From: CAZKUR01 sp964556005
Lineage (GTDB): Bacteria; Bacteroidota; Ignavibacteria; Ignavibacteriales; Ignavibacteriaceae
Length of the DNA: 48,936 nt
Assembly: GCA_964556005.1 (NCBI GenBank)
Contig: CAZKUR010000025.1
Location: 1 to 48,936, forward strand
Direction: 5' to 3'
Part shown: in pieces, positions 31,980 through 41,012 of the stretch
Layout: every line of letters starts with the position of its first letter
Numbering within the stretch: position 1 is the first letter of the stretch
Notes under the pieces: model-generated
The model's database searches: none
What the model saw: only the letters and a program-made list of their open reading frames with translations
What the model was told of the DNA's origin: nothing
Program-made: the position numbers and the translations under genes

Positions 31980-34900
31980 TTATTTCAATATCATCATTTT
32001 TTTACTTTGATGAAAGCTTCCTGAATTTATCCGGTAAATGTAAACACCGCTTGGAAGATCAGAAGCGTTAAAATTGATTGAATAAATTCCTGCTGCCTGA
32101 TTTTTATTTACCAGTGTCTTCACTTCTCTGCCGAGTATGTCATATACTTTTATTGATACAAATCCATCTTTAACAATCGAATATTTTATTGTTGTCGATG
32201 GATTGAAAGGATTTGGAAAGTTTTGAGATAACGAATATTCTGTTGGAACAGATACATCTACATTAACTTCATTTGAATAATGGACTGCACCATCAAAATC
32301 AGTTTGTTTTAACCTGTAAGTATATTTTCCGGGAATAACATTTTTATCGACAAAGTTATATGACTTGGATTGAGTGGTTGTACCATCGCCCTTTATAAAA
32401 CTTATATCCGAATAATTTTGATTACCCGTTCGTTTTTGTATCGAATAACCTTTATTATTAACCTGAGAAGCAGCAGACCATGATATCGTAACATCATTAT
32501 AATTTACTGCTGCCGTAAAAGAAGTCAACTCTACAGGTGTAGCATCCAATCCGCCCGAAAAACAAATAACTTTTCCGTTATAAGTTCCTGCTAATAGTTC
32601 GGAGCTTGCATTACCATCAATCGAAGGCAGCGCATTAACCGTATAAATTTTATCCCCCGGGAAATTTTGACTGAATAGTAATGGAGTACCGCTTCCTTCG
32701 ATACAATAGAAAGTGCCGTTCTGATCACCCGTAATTACATCATTTATTCCGTCATTATTTAAGTCAGGAACTTGAGCAACACCATATTGATAAGCCATCG
32801 GGTAAGTCCACAAAACTGAGCCATCGGCACCGCTGATGCATTGCATTTGCGAAGATAAATCCGCAATCAATATTTCATCGATTCCGTCACCATTAATATC
32901 ATTTAAAAGTGAAATCTGAATTGTTCCCGTAAAACCCGGGTTATAAGTCCAAACAACCTGGCCTGTTTCACCGTCAATCCTATAAACATTTGTAAAATAT
33001 TCTGCTGCTATGACATCAGGAGTTTGCCCCGGTACAGATAATTCCAGCATTTCTTTAGGTTCATAATTTTGCGTTGGGAATATCCAGAGCTGTTGTCCTG
33101 TTGCACCATTCAAACCGATAACCTCCCTGTCTGTTGTTCCGTTGTTTCCAATTGCAATAACAGCGTCAGGTACTCCATCGCCGGTTATATCGTCTATGGA
33201 AATTATTGTTTTACCGAAAGCCAGGCATGGGCCGGGATAAGAGTAAGTCCAAATTATCTGTCCATTGGCACCATTAAATAAAAATGCTTCATGGTAGCCT
33301 GTACATAATTCATTACCATCGGCAATTGCTAAAATATCCGGAACACCGTCGCCGTTAAAATCTCTTCTGCCGTCGACAGCTTCAAAATCACCAAGATCAT
33401 AATTTATATCATCACCAAATTTCCAGATTACGTGTCCGTTAGTCCCGTCGAGTGCGTATACGTGTTCATTTCCGCCGCCTGTTCCGATGACAACATCTTT
33501 ATGCCCGTCGCCGTTTAAATCGTTTACGATTGCAAGAGCATCTTGAACACCGTAATCATTTGCCATTCCGATTGTACCTGCATCATTATTATTTATAAAA
33601 GTATTAAAAGTCCATAAAGTGTCAGTTGTTCCGCTGGCAGCTCCGTCTAAAGCCATGAGCCAGTAGTTACTTGTTGCAATTATAACATCGCTCTTACCGT
33701 CGCCGTTAATATCTTCAATCGGCTTTAATCCGATTACTTTATATTCCTGGTATGAACCTGCCCGCGGATTATCAGGTACCTGGTAAGTCCAGAATTGATA
33801 ACCGAGATCATAACTGTTTAAACTCCCTGTCCCCTGCACAACAACATCTACTAAAGGATTAATCGGATCATTTGAAGCAATTCTTAATGTATCGGAATAA
33901 TTTATTGCCTGAGAAGGATCAAAGACAACTCTTATTTTTTGTGTATCAGTCGGTGCAATCTGGAAAGGAATTGATGGAGCATCAAAATTAAATTCGGGTA
34001 AGTTAAAATGCATATCGGAAATTTGTAAAGCTTGATCGCCCTGATTTATGATGCTGAAATACCAGTAAGCATTCCCATCACCTGAAACCCATACATTTCC
34101 AAAATTGTGTGAGTTTGCAGTAAGTAATATTTGCGGTCCGCTTGTAACACCCTGGCCTTCAAGTGAAACATTAACTTCCGGTGTTACAGGGTCATTACTC
34201 GTTATGGTTAAATTTCCACTGTAAGTCTGAAAAGCATCCGGATGGAAATTCAATACAATATTCTGCCCGGAATTTGGCTGAATAGTTAACGGGAATGAGG
34301 TAATATTCGAACTAAATACATTATTATCAAATGATAAATTTGTAATATTTAGCGGAGCATTACCAATATTATTAATTAAAAAGTTTACGTGACTGGTATC
34401 TCCAACTGTGGTTTGTGGAAATACGACCGAAGTTGATTGAACGGAAATTTGAGGAGTACCCGAACCGTTTAAATCGTATTTAAATAACTGCATATTAGTG
34501 CTGCCGAGCTTCTGTGCCATTAACCAAAAATAGCTGCCATCCCAGGCTAATCCTCGCGGATTTTCCCTGACTCCCGGAGCAGCGGGAACGTGAAATGAAA
34601 ACAATGTATCTTTTGAATTCAGATCAACAGCATAAACTCTTTCGGCATCTCCATCAAAGCCGTCCATAACATAAAATAATGTATCACCTTTGACGGTTAT
34701 ACCGGTGGGCTGAATACCAAAGGTTTGAATGGTATCTACAATTTGTTTAGTACTTACATCGATTTTATATAAAGCGGCAATTGAATTCGGGTAATAAACC
34801 GATATCCATAAACCTGAACCATCCCAAGCTGCACCTCCAAGGTACCATGAACCGCCAAGTGATGGTGTCGGTATTGAATCCAGCACAGCACCTGAAGATG

Positions 34901-35225
34901 AAACTTTAAATAAGTCGCACCTCGCTGTTTTTCTTTCAACGTACCAAAAGTTTGTTCCGTCAAAGGCAAGTCCTTGCGATTCATGCATTGAAGGATAATT
35001 AAAGTTAATAGTATTGAGTTGGTTCCCGTTACTATCAACGGATTTTATTACTCCATCGCCATCCGGGGAATAGCTAGAAGAAATCCAGTAATTTGAATTT
35101 TCATAAACCAATCCATATCCGTAATGAAAGAAATTACCTGCAGGTAAATCTACGGAGCCGATTAAAGTTTGTGAGTAAGAAAATGAAGCGAAAAGTAAAA
35201 ATAAGAATGGGTAAAACTTTTTCAT
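31980..35225 (-). CDS. Large T9SS-exported protein: propeller, ASH/HYDIN-like domains, FG-GAP/PQQ-like propeller
   Basis: The start is set at 35225 (MKKFYPFLFLLFASFSYSQ), where GAGGAAAGGG lies upstream and a clean signal peptide begins; a frame 48 bases longer has no such signal. About 1080 residues: an N-terminal propeller of ~240 residues (YWISSSYSPDGDG, GLAWDGSYFWLM); two ASH/HYDIN-type immunoglobulin-like domains (~265-465; VVFPQTTVGDTSHVNF, SNDPVTPEVNVSLEGQG); a second propeller with FG-GAP/PQQ-like repeats (EDINGDGKSDVII, NDLNGDGHKDVVIG, DITGDGVPDAVIA); then PVELTSFTAAV and a type A sorting domain ending KKMMILK. Probably a surface recognition or adhesion protein. No enzymatic motif is recognised. 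Confidence 0.87.
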   Translation of the reverse strand: MKKFYPFLFLLFASFSYSQTLIGSVDLPAGNFFHYGYGLVYENSNYWISSSYSPDGDGVIKSVDSNGNQLNTINFNYPSMHESQGLAFDGTNFWYVERKTARCDLFKVSSSGAVLDSIPTPSLGGSWYLGGAAWDGSGLWISVYYPNSIAALYKIDVSTKQIVDTIQTFGIQPTGITVKGDTLFYVMDGFDGDAERVYAVDLNSKDTLFSFHVPAAPGVRENPRGLAWDGSYFWLMAQKLGSTNMQLFKYDLNGSGTPQISVQSTSVVFPQTTVGDTSHVNFLINNIGNAPLNITNLSFDNNVFSSNITSFPLTIQPNSGQNIVLNFHPDAFQTYSGNLTITSNDPVTPEVNVSLEGQGVTSGPQILLTANSHNFGNVWVSGDGNAYWYFSIINQGDQALQISDMHFNLPEFNFDAPSIPFQIAPTDTQKIRVVFDPSQAINYSDTLRIASNDPINPLVDVVVQGTGSLNSYDLGYQFWTYQVPDNPRAGSYQEYKVIGLKPIEDINGDGKSDVIIATSNYWLMALDGAASGTTDTLWTFNTFINNNDAGTIGMANDYGVQDALAIVNDLNGDGHKDVVIGTGGGNEHVYALDGTNGHVIWKFGDDINYDLGDFEAVDGRRDFNGDGVPDILAIADGNELCTGYHEAFLFNGANGQIIWTYSYPGPCLAFGKTIISIDDITGDGVPDAVIAIGNNGTTDREVIGLNGATGQQLWIFPTQNYEPKEMLELSVPGQTPDVIAAEYFTNVYRIDGETGQVVWTYNPGFTGTIQISLLNDINGDGIDEILIADLSSQMQCISGADGSVLWTYPMAYQYGVAQVPDLNNDGINDVITGDQNGTFYCIEGSGTPLLFSQNFPGDKIYTVNALPSIDGNASSELLAGTYNGKVICFSGGLDATPVELTSFTAAVNYNDVTISWSAASQVNNKGYSIQKRTGNQNYSDISFIKGDGTTTQSKSYNFVDKNVIPGKYTYRLKQTDFDGAVHYSNEVNVDVSVPTEYSLSQNFPNPFNPSTTIKYSIVKDGFVSIKVYDILGREVKTLVNKNQAAGIYSINFNASDLPSGVYIYRINSGSFHQSKKMMILK

Positions 35226-35292
35226 CAATACAACCCTTTCCTCTGATTTAGTGAAACATAATCCCCTTAACAATTAAGAAGAATCTGAAAAA

Positions 35293-35700
35293 TTAATTGC
35301 GCGGATTTTTTTTGCAATAGTCTTTTATATATTCTGCAATATCTACTGTCGAAGCACCGGGAGTAAACAATGCTCCTACACCTATTTTATTTAATTCCTT
35401 AATATCAGCTTCAGGAATGATACCCCCGCCTGTGAGCAAAACATCATCCATCCCCTTTTCGTTTAAAAGCGTTTTTATTTTGGGTAATATCGTCATATGT
35501 GCGCCGGATAAAATGCTAATTCCGATAACGTCAACATCTTCCTGTAATGCTGCTTCAACAATCATTTCAGGAGTTTGCCTTAATCCTGTATAAATTACTT
35601 CCATACCGGCGTCACGAAGTGCGGCTGCGATAACTTTAGCGCCCCTATCGTGGCCGTCCAATCCAGCTTTAGCTACTAAAACTCTTATTTTTTTATCCAT
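35293..35700 (-). CDS. Methylmalonyl-CoA mutase B12-binding (small) subunit
   Basis: A 135-residue free-standing cobalamin-binding domain. AKAGLDGHDRGAKVIA (residues ~10-25) contains the DxHxxG base-off His motif that coordinates cobalt; SILSGAHMT and LLTGGGIIPEAD are the flanking nucleotide-loop blocks. In split mutases this subunit pairs with a catalytic subunit to interconvert methylmalonyl-CoA and succinyl-CoA, or related acyl-CoA isomerisations. The catalytic subunit is not in this window. The HIT hydrolase gene ends 1 base upstream on the same strand, so the two are co-transcribed. Confidence 0.93.
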   Translation of the reverse strand: MDKKIRVLVAKAGLDGHDRGAKVIAAALRDAGMEVIYTGLRQTPEMIVEAALQEDVDVIGISILSGAHMTILPKIKTLLNEKGMDDVLLTGGGIIPEADIKELNKIGVGALFTPGASTVDIAEYIKDYCKKNPRN

Positions 35701-35701
35701 G

Positions 35702-36121
35702 TTATTCCTCTAAATTATTAACTGCGAAACGAATTTTGTCGGCAAATTCTTTCATTCCGCCGACATTATAATTTTTAAAACGCGGTTTAAAATTAAAATC
35801 ATTTGCAAATCTTGGGATAATGTGAAAATGAAAATGAAATACCGTTTGACCGGCTGATATTCCGTTGTTTACAATCAGGTTAAATCCATCCGGGTTAAGT
35901 CCTTTTTGAACTGCAGCAGACATCTGCTGTGTAACCTTGATTAAGCCTGGAAGCTCATCATTAGGCAGTGAAATAAAATCCTTGTAATGTCTTTTGGGAA
36001 TTACCAGTGTATGACCGAAATTTACCGGCCTAATATCGAGAAATGAAATGATTTTATCATTTTCAAATAAAATCTCAGCCCTTGCTTTTCTTTCCACAAT
36101 GTCACAAAAAATACAATTCAT
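35702..36121 (-). CDS. HIT-family nucleotide hydrolase/transferase
   Basis: A 139-residue HIT (histidine triad) protein. It shows the zinc-type start CIFCDIV and the HFHFHIIPR triad (H-x-H-x-H) near residues 96-104. HIT enzymes hydrolyse AMP-linked nucleotides (HINT type: adenosine 5'-phosphoramidates). Substrate not determinable. Its stop is 1 base from the mutase-subunit start. Confidence 0.95.
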   Translation of the reverse strand: MNCIFCDIVERKARAEILFENDKIISFLDIRPVNFGHTLVIPKRHYKDFISLPNDELPGLIKVTQQMSAAVQKGLNPDGFNLIVNNGISAGQTVFHFHFHIIPRFANDFNFKPRFKNYNVGGMKEFADKIRFAVNNLEE

Positions 36122-36187
36122 ATTTAAAAAATACTGCTAAATATTTTCACAGGCAATCTTAAAAATTATTTTTGAAGAATATAAGGA

Positions 36188-37147
36188 TCATATATGTAGG
36201 TACTTTTCCTTTTTACCAAACACTCCGAATAATCCGCCGGTGTGGACAAATATATTTTTCATCCCTTTGTTTTTTAATAAGAATTTATCATAATAGGCTG
36301 CAAAAGCTTTCCCTGTATATGCAGGGTCTAAAATTATACCTGATTGCAAAGCGAATTTTTTAATTAAGCTTAATTTATTCTTTGTAATATTTTTATAACC
36401 TTCTTTAGAATATCCATCAATTATCTTTAAATTGTTTTCGTCTACTTGACAAGGAAGGTTATAATCCAGTACACAACCTTTGGCTAACTGCAGAATTTTC
36501 GTTTTAATAACGTCTTTATTGTATAAAACATTTACCGCAAAAATATTCATGTTTAATTTTAACAAGGAAATTCCAGTTAACAATCCGGCAGCAGTCCCTC
36601 CAGAACCGGCTGCAATAACAATTCCGTTTAATTTTTTTAAATCAATTTGATTTTTTAATTCATCCATAAAATTTATATAACCCCAAATGCCGAGTGTTGA
36701 GGAACCTCCTTCCGGGATGACATAAACCTTCTTTCCTTTTTTTCGTAATGCCTGACTTTCATCAAACATAATTTGATTTACATTATCGTAATTTTTTTTA
36801 TTTAGGAATGTCAATTCTGCACCTATAAATTTATCAAGGAATAGGTTCCCTTCAGCCTTCTTGGTATCATCCCCCCACAGAAATAATTTTGATTTCATCC
36901 CGGTTTTTGCAGCAGCAATTGCCGTTGCCCGTGCATGGTTCGACTGTTCACCTCCGCATGTAAATACAATATCGGATTTCTTTTTTTTAGCATCGTAAAA
37001 AATATACTCTAATTTGCGGACTTTATTCCCGGATAATTCTATCCCCGTTAAATCATCACGCTTAATTAAAAAATTCTGATTTTCAAACGATACTTTTTCA
37101 AGAGGAGTAGGAATATTTGCAAGTTTTGTTTTCGGTGGAATTTTCAT
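36188..37147 (-). CDS. PLP-dependent ACC-deaminase / D-cysteine-desulfhydrase-family enzyme
   Basis: The 319-residue fold-type II PLP enzyme has the signature LSGNKVRKLEYIF, where Lys42 is the likely Schiff-base residue, followed by CGGEQSNHARATA (substrate carboxylate loop), AAGSGGTAAGLLTG (PLP phosphate loop) and ILDPAYTGKAFAA. Members include 1-aminocyclopropane-1-carboxylate deaminase, D-cysteine desulfhydrase and L-cysteate sulfo-lyase. The residues that distinguish these cannot be assigned with confidence here. Its start overlaps the kdsB stop by 4 bases (ATGA), so it is co-transcribed with the LPS gene upstream. Confidence 0.9.
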   Translation of the reverse strand: MKIPPKTKLANIPTPLEKVSFENQNFLIKRDDLTGIELSGNKVRKLEYIFYDAKKKKSDIVFTCGGEQSNHARATAIAAAKTGMKSKLFLWGDDTKKAEGNLFLDKFIGAELTFLNKKNYDNVNQIMFDESQALRKKGKKVYVIPEGGSSTLGIWGYINFMDELKNQIDLKKLNGIVIAAGSGGTAAGLLTGISLLKLNMNIFAVNVLYNKDVIKTKILQLAKGCVLDYNLPCQVDENNLKIIDGYSKEGYKNITKNKLSLIKKFALQSGIILDPAYTGKAFAAYYDKFLLKNKGMKNIFVHTGGLFGVFGKKEKYLHI

Positions 37148-37917
37148 TTATTTAATTCTTTTTCTCTTTTTAATTTTTGTGAATAAAATTTTCTCGCCCT
37201 ATCGAGATCGTCCTGTGTGTCGACAGCAAGAGTATCGAATTCTGTTACAACAAGTTTTATTTTAATACCATTTTCCAGTAGACGAAGCTGCTCAAGCTTT
37301 TCGGCTTTTTCCAGGTCTGTTTGTTCAAAAGCTGTAAAATTCAATAAAGTATCCTTCCTGAATACGTACAATCCTATATGCTTATAAACTTCGCAGTTCT
37401 GAATTTTTTCAATTAAAGATTTACCTTCCCTTATAAAAGGAATAGGCGAGCGAGAAAAGAATAAAGCATAATTATTATAGTCGAATACTACTTTTGCAAC
37501 CGCAGGAGACTTAAAGTCCTGTACCGATTCTATTCTCTTTGCAAGTGTTGATACCTTAACCTCGCTATCGAATAAAAGAGGTTCTATCGCTTGATCGATC
37601 ATTTCACCGTTTATAAAAGGTTCATCCCCTTGAATGTTTACAATTATATCTGCATCGGGTAATTTTTTTACTACATATGCTATTCGATCAGAGCCGGTAT
37701 TAATATCATTTGGAGTCATAACTACATTAGCACCAAATCCTCTTGCAACCTGTTCAACTTTAGTATCGTCAACTGCGATAATTAATTTCTGTATTAATTT
37801 TGATTTTTTAGCACTTTCATAAGTATGCTGTATCATCGGCTTTCCCCCGATATCGGCAAGAGGTTTTCCCATCAAACGGGTCGATGAAAAACGGGCGGGA
37901 ATTACTCCGATAATCAT
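37144..37917 (-). CDS. kdsB: 3-deoxy-manno-octulosonate cytidylyltransferase
   Basis: A 257-residue sugar-nucleotide transferase opening MIIGVIPARFSSTRLMGKPL, followed by IVNIQGDEPFI (metal-binding Asp), and YALFFSRSPIPF and YKHIGLYVFRKDTLL, all typical of KdsB. It activates Kdo with CTP to CMP-Kdo in the cytoplasm, needed for lipid A-Kdo assembly, so it supports a Gram-negative outer membrane with LPS. The length is normal. It is 33 bases after plsC and overlaps the PLP-enzyme gene. Confidence 0.96.
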   Translation of the reverse strand: MIIGVIPARFSSTRLMGKPLADIGGKPMIQHTYESAKKSKLIQKLIIAVDDTKVEQVARGFGANVVMTPNDINTGSDRIAYVVKKLPDADIIVNIQGDEPFINGEMIDQAIEPLLFDSEVKVSTLAKRIESVQDFKSPAVAKVVFDYNNYALFFSRSPIPFIREGKSLIEKIQNCEVYKHIGLYVFRKDTLLNFTAFEQTDLEKAEKLEQLRLLENGIKIKLVVTEFDTLAVDTQDDLDRARKFYSQKLKREKELNK

Positions 37918-37950
37918 ATTAAAAGAGTCCGCTGTATTTTTTATTCATAA

Positions 37951-38679
37951 CTAAGTGATGCCGCTTTGTGCTTCCATTTTATTAAAATTATCAATGACAA
38001 TATCTCTAACCTTTTCCATAAGTTCAAGTTCATCTTTTCTTGTTTTTACATTAACTGTTTCAATTGGTTTATCAAAATGAACATGAATAGTTCCGGGCTT
38101 TATTCGCAGTTCACCTTTGGGTAAAATTTTTTGAGTGCCCCAAATGCTTACCGGGATAACAGGGAAGCCTACTTTCGCAGCTAAATTAAAGGCACCTCTT
38201 TTAAATGGCTGAATCTCACCGGTCTTGTTTCTTGTTCCTTCCGCAAAAAGAATTACAGAGAACTTTTTTTTAATCATTGTCTTTTTTGCTTTTTCAATAC
38301 TTTGAAGAGCTTTCTCAACATTCTGCCTGTCGATAACTATATACGGACCGGTACTTAACTGCCATCCGAACAAGGGAATTTTTTCTAATTCTTTTTTATA
38401 AACGATGGATAATTTAATAGGCGCAGCTAATTGTATAGCAGGAATATCGTATTGGCTACTGTGGTTGGAAACAAAAATGTAAGTGCTGTTCTTATCGATG
38501 TTATCAATCCCGGTAACCTTCAATTTGATCCCGCTTAACCAAAGCACTCCGCTGCTGAAAATTTTTGATAGTATAAAATAGGATTTAAAAGAGCGGTCAA
38601 TAATTGAAAAAATTAAAGTGCTGATAGAAAGAATAATCGTGAAAATTACTATAAAAGTTATCCTCATGTAGGTAAGCAA
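37951..38679 (-). CDS. plsC: 1-acyl-sn-glycerol-3-phosphate acyltransferase
   Basis: A 242-residue membrane-associated acyltransferase. The catalytic HX4D motif is NHSSQYD (His73, Asp78) after an N-terminal membrane segment, and the glycerol-phosphate-binding block is FAEGTRNKTG (~145). It converts lysophosphatidic acid to phosphatidic acid in inner-membrane phospholipid synthesis. Its start abuts the stop of the M48 gene with no spacer, so translation is probably coupled. Confidence 0.94.
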   Translation of the reverse strand: MLTYMRITFIVIFTIILSISTLIFSIIDRSFKSYFILSKIFSSGVLWLSGIKLKVTGIDNIDKNSTYIFVSNHSSQYDIPAIQLAAPIKLSIVYKKELEKIPLFGWQLSTGPYIVIDRQNVEKALQSIEKAKKTMIKKKFSVILFAEGTRNKTGEIQPFKRGAFNLAAKVGFPVIPVSIWGTQKILPKGELRIKPGTIHVHFDKPIETVNVKTRKDELELMEKVRDIVIDNFNKMEAQSGIT

Positions 38680-39837
38680 TTAAACTGCCTCTAAGTTTGA
38701 ATTATCCTGTTGTATAATTTCTTCATGGATATTATTAGCCAGCGAAAATTTTTCTATTGCACTCATCCGGTTTTTTATTGAAGGGTGACTGTAGAAAAAC
38801 CATTCAACAAAAGGATGAGGTTCTTTATCGCCCAAATTTTGTTCGGTCAGCTTTTCAAGGGTCGATTTAAATGAAAGCGGTTTTCTCGTGCTTTCAATCG
38901 CATATTGATCAGCCTCATACTCAAATTTTCTCGATAAAATATTTCCAAAAGGTGTTTGAATTACGCCGATTAACATTCCCCATAAAGCCAATACAGGTAA
39001 AGCGGAAATTTGAATAATTGAGTGAAATCCAAACCAGGAAAGTGAAGCATCATACAGTACGGCCATCAAAAATAAAGTTAAAAAACTCGATGCTGTTCCG
39101 ATAAAAAGATTTTTTATTATATGCTTTCTCTTATAATGTCCAAGTTCGTGTGCAATTACAGTTTCAATTTGATCTTTTGTATAGTTATCCAAAAGTGTAT
39201 CACCCAAAAGGATACGTTTTGTTTTGCCAAGCCCTGTAAATGCTGCATTTGCTTTTTTAGTATTTTTACTCATATTGAACTTGTAAACATTCTCTACTTT
39301 AATCCCCGCTCCCTGTGCTAATTTTTTAATTCTTTCTTTAAGCTCTTCATCTTCCAACGGTGTTACCTTGTAAAAAAGAGGTAAGATTACAACAGGCACA
39401 ACCTGTGCAAGAATAACCGAAACAATAAATAAGATAATCGCAAAAGGCAGCCACCATAAATTTTTAAATATGTTCATCGAGTAATAGAAAATCAATAATA
39501 TTGGCACACCGATAATTAGAGAAATTAAAACTTCTTTTAAGTCTTCCCACATCCATTTAAAAAAAGTCTGGTTTGATAAATCATAAATATGTTCCATGTA
39601 AAAATCTTTATAAAAGTTAATGGGAAAGAATATAATCGAACCCATTAACCCGATCACGAAAATAAACACTAAAAATAAAATGTAGCGGTTAGTGATGTAA
39701 TCGGAAAGATAAATTTGAAGGCCTAAACTGTAACCGAGTGCTACAAACAGCAAAAGTAAAATAAATGAAGCGACAGCTTCCCCGATGCCGAGCGCTAATT
39801 TTAAGTTATTATATTTTTTATATCGTTCTTTATTCAT
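38680..39837 (-). CDS. M48-family (Ste24-like) membrane metallopeptidase
   Basis: An integral membrane zinc protease. The active site is VIAHELGHYKRKH (HExxH), with the third zinc ligand in EYEADQYAI about 80 residues later. A DTLL, NAAFTGLGKTKRILLGD block precedes the active site, as in Ste24/CAAX prenyl protease 1 relatives. Several membrane segments flank it. Bacterial members are thought to take part in membrane-protein quality control. The start is uncertain: ATG 39837 (MNKERYKK) is chosen, but an in-frame TTG at 39891 adds 18 mostly hydrophobic residues and is possible. It is followed with zero spacing by plsC. Confidence 0.9.
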   Translation of the reverse strand: MNKERYKKYNNLKLALGIGEAVASFILLLLFVALGYSLGLQIYLSDYITNRYILFLVFIFVIGLMGSIIFFPINFYKDFYMEHIYDLSNQTFFKWMWEDLKEVLISLIIGVPILLIFYYSMNIFKNLWWLPFAIILFIVSVILAQVVPVVILPLFYKVTPLEDEELKERIKKLAQGAGIKVENVYKFNMSKNTKKANAAFTGLGKTKRILLGDTLLDNYTKDQIETVIAHELGHYKRKHIIKNLFIGTASSFLTLFLMAVLYDASLSWFGFHSIIQISALPVLALWGMLIGVIQTPFGNILSRKFEYEADQYAIESTRKPLSFKSTLEKLTEQNLGDKEPHPFVEWFFYSHPSIKNRMSAIEKFSLANNIHEEIIQQDNSNLEAV

Positions 39838-39929
39838 TTTAATTCTAAATCCAAAAAATAATAATACAAAAATAAAAACTCCTACTGCCAATTAAAATTA
39901 AACGCATCAGTACTTAAAAGATAAATGAT

Positions 39930-40135
39930 AGGGTTGTGAAGTGTTCGTGGGTAAAGATTTCTTTTCTCAAATCCTTATTGAATACCTATCGGGATTATCA
40001 TACTTCCCGGTTCTATTTTCACCGGATTATATCCGTTGTTATTCACTTTCATCCACTCCGCGGATGCGCCACCACAGTTGCTAATGATTTTCTAACCTAT
40101 ATTTTTCGTTGCTCCGCAGCAGCTAAATGCTTGTA
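39930..40135. repeat. Palindrome-rich intergenic segment, possibly a degenerate dispersed repeat
   Basis: This fills much of the 330-base spacer between batE and the M48 gene. It holds paired CCGG...CCGG (40007-40025), the palindrome TCCGCGGA (40057-40064) and repeated CCGGAT/GCGGAT words, with G+C above the surroundings. On the minus strand a 25-residue frame (40052-39975) reads NNNGYNPVKIEPGSMIIPIG. It has no ribosome site and is probably not a gene. The family of the repeat is unknown to me. Confidence 0.4.
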
Positions 40136-40154
40136 AAAAAAAGAATTCCAATAA

Positions 40155-40177
40155 AAAAAGCGCTCCGATAGGAGCGG
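40155..40177 (-). terminator. Intrinsic terminator ending the moxR-bat operon
   Basis: On the minus strand CGCTCC/GGAGCG pair around TATC and are followed by CTTTTTTTAT. It lies 47 bases after the batE stop, at the end of the nine-gene minus-strand run. Confidence 0.85.
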
Positions 40178-40223
40178 TATGTTGTTTAATTATTAAAAAA
40201 GACTCAAATTATTTTTTAAGAAA

Positions 40224-41012
40224 TTAGATTATTGCCAAATCATTATTAGGCATCCAGCCGATCTTTCCGTCTTGAAGACGGATTTTATACCAATTATCGA
40301 CGTGATCTTCGATTTTAACTTTTAATCCTTCGTGTATAACAAACGCATCGTTGCTGCTGTTGTCAGGAGCAAGTTTAACAGTAACAGCAGGCTGAATAAT
40401 AATCCCATCTTTAATATTTACTTCACGGTTTAATTTTACAACAAGCAGTACAACCGCAACAATAAATAAAAATCCAAAGCTCAGTGAAGAAAATAATGAG
40501 ATTCTTTGAAACGTACCGTTTTTTATAAAGAAGAAAACTCCCACAGAAATTAAAAGCAGGATATAGAGGAAGTAGGCTGTCCACGTCCAACCGCTTAAAG
40601 AAAATAATGCAAGCAAAGATTCCCACCACTGGAATAAAAAGAATTGAGGTAACGAATCAATCTTATCTACGGTTTTAGAATTTGCAAGAGCAAGATTATT
40701 TTGAACATCGTCATCGCCAGGTGAAAGCCTTAATGCTTTTTCATAATTCAATATTGAATAACCGATCTTATTCAACTTATAATATGCATTCCCTAAATTA
40801 TAGTATAACGAGGTTCCCTGGTAACCTTCATCGACAAGCTTTTGATAAATATCAGCTGCTTTTTGATATTCGTTTTTTTGATAATACCCGTTAGCCTGGT
40901 TGAATAGACTCTCAGCTTCACCGGCAAAAGAATTTTTTGCAAATAAAACAAAGACAATTAATAAAAATATGCTGAAATACTTGATAGAAAAAATATTTTG
41001 TTTATTACACAT
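40224..41012 (-). CDS. batE: BatE: TPR protein with C-terminal SH3-like domain
   Basis: The start is set at 41012, an ATG overlapping the batD stop (41005) by 8 bases; longer frames would lie inside batD. A signal peptide is at ~10-30 (FSIFLLIVFVLFAKNSFAG). TPR units follow at ~33-105 (LFNQANGYYQKNEYQKAADIYQKL, LYYNLGNAYYKLNKIGYSILNYEKAL). Two membrane segments span ~145-200. The C-terminus is an SH3b-like domain (VKIEDHVDNWYKIRLQDGKIGWM). It is the last member of the Bat cluster, first linked to oxygen tolerance in Bacteroides fragilis. Its exact job is unknown; the TPRs imply a scaffold role at the inner membrane or periplasm. Confidence 0.88.
   Translation of the reverse strand: MCNKQNIFSIKYFSIFLLIVFVLFAKNSFAGEAESLFNQANGYYQKNEYQKAADIYQKLVDEGYQGTSLYYNLGNAYYKLNKIGYSILNYEKALRLSPGDDDVQNNLALANSKTVDKIDSLPQFFLFQWWESLLALFSLSGWTWTAYFLYILLLISVGVFFFIKNGTFQRISLFSSLSFGFLFIVAVVLLVVKLNREVNIKDGIIIQPAVTVKLAPDNSSNDAFVIHEGLKVKIEDHVDNWYKIRLQDGKIGWMPNNDLAII

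Noticed and set aside
35226..35273. Longer N-terminus of the large T9SS protein
   Set aside because: The extension (starts MLRGLCFTKSEE) would bury the signal peptide; the start at 35225 has a ribosome site and a proper signal.
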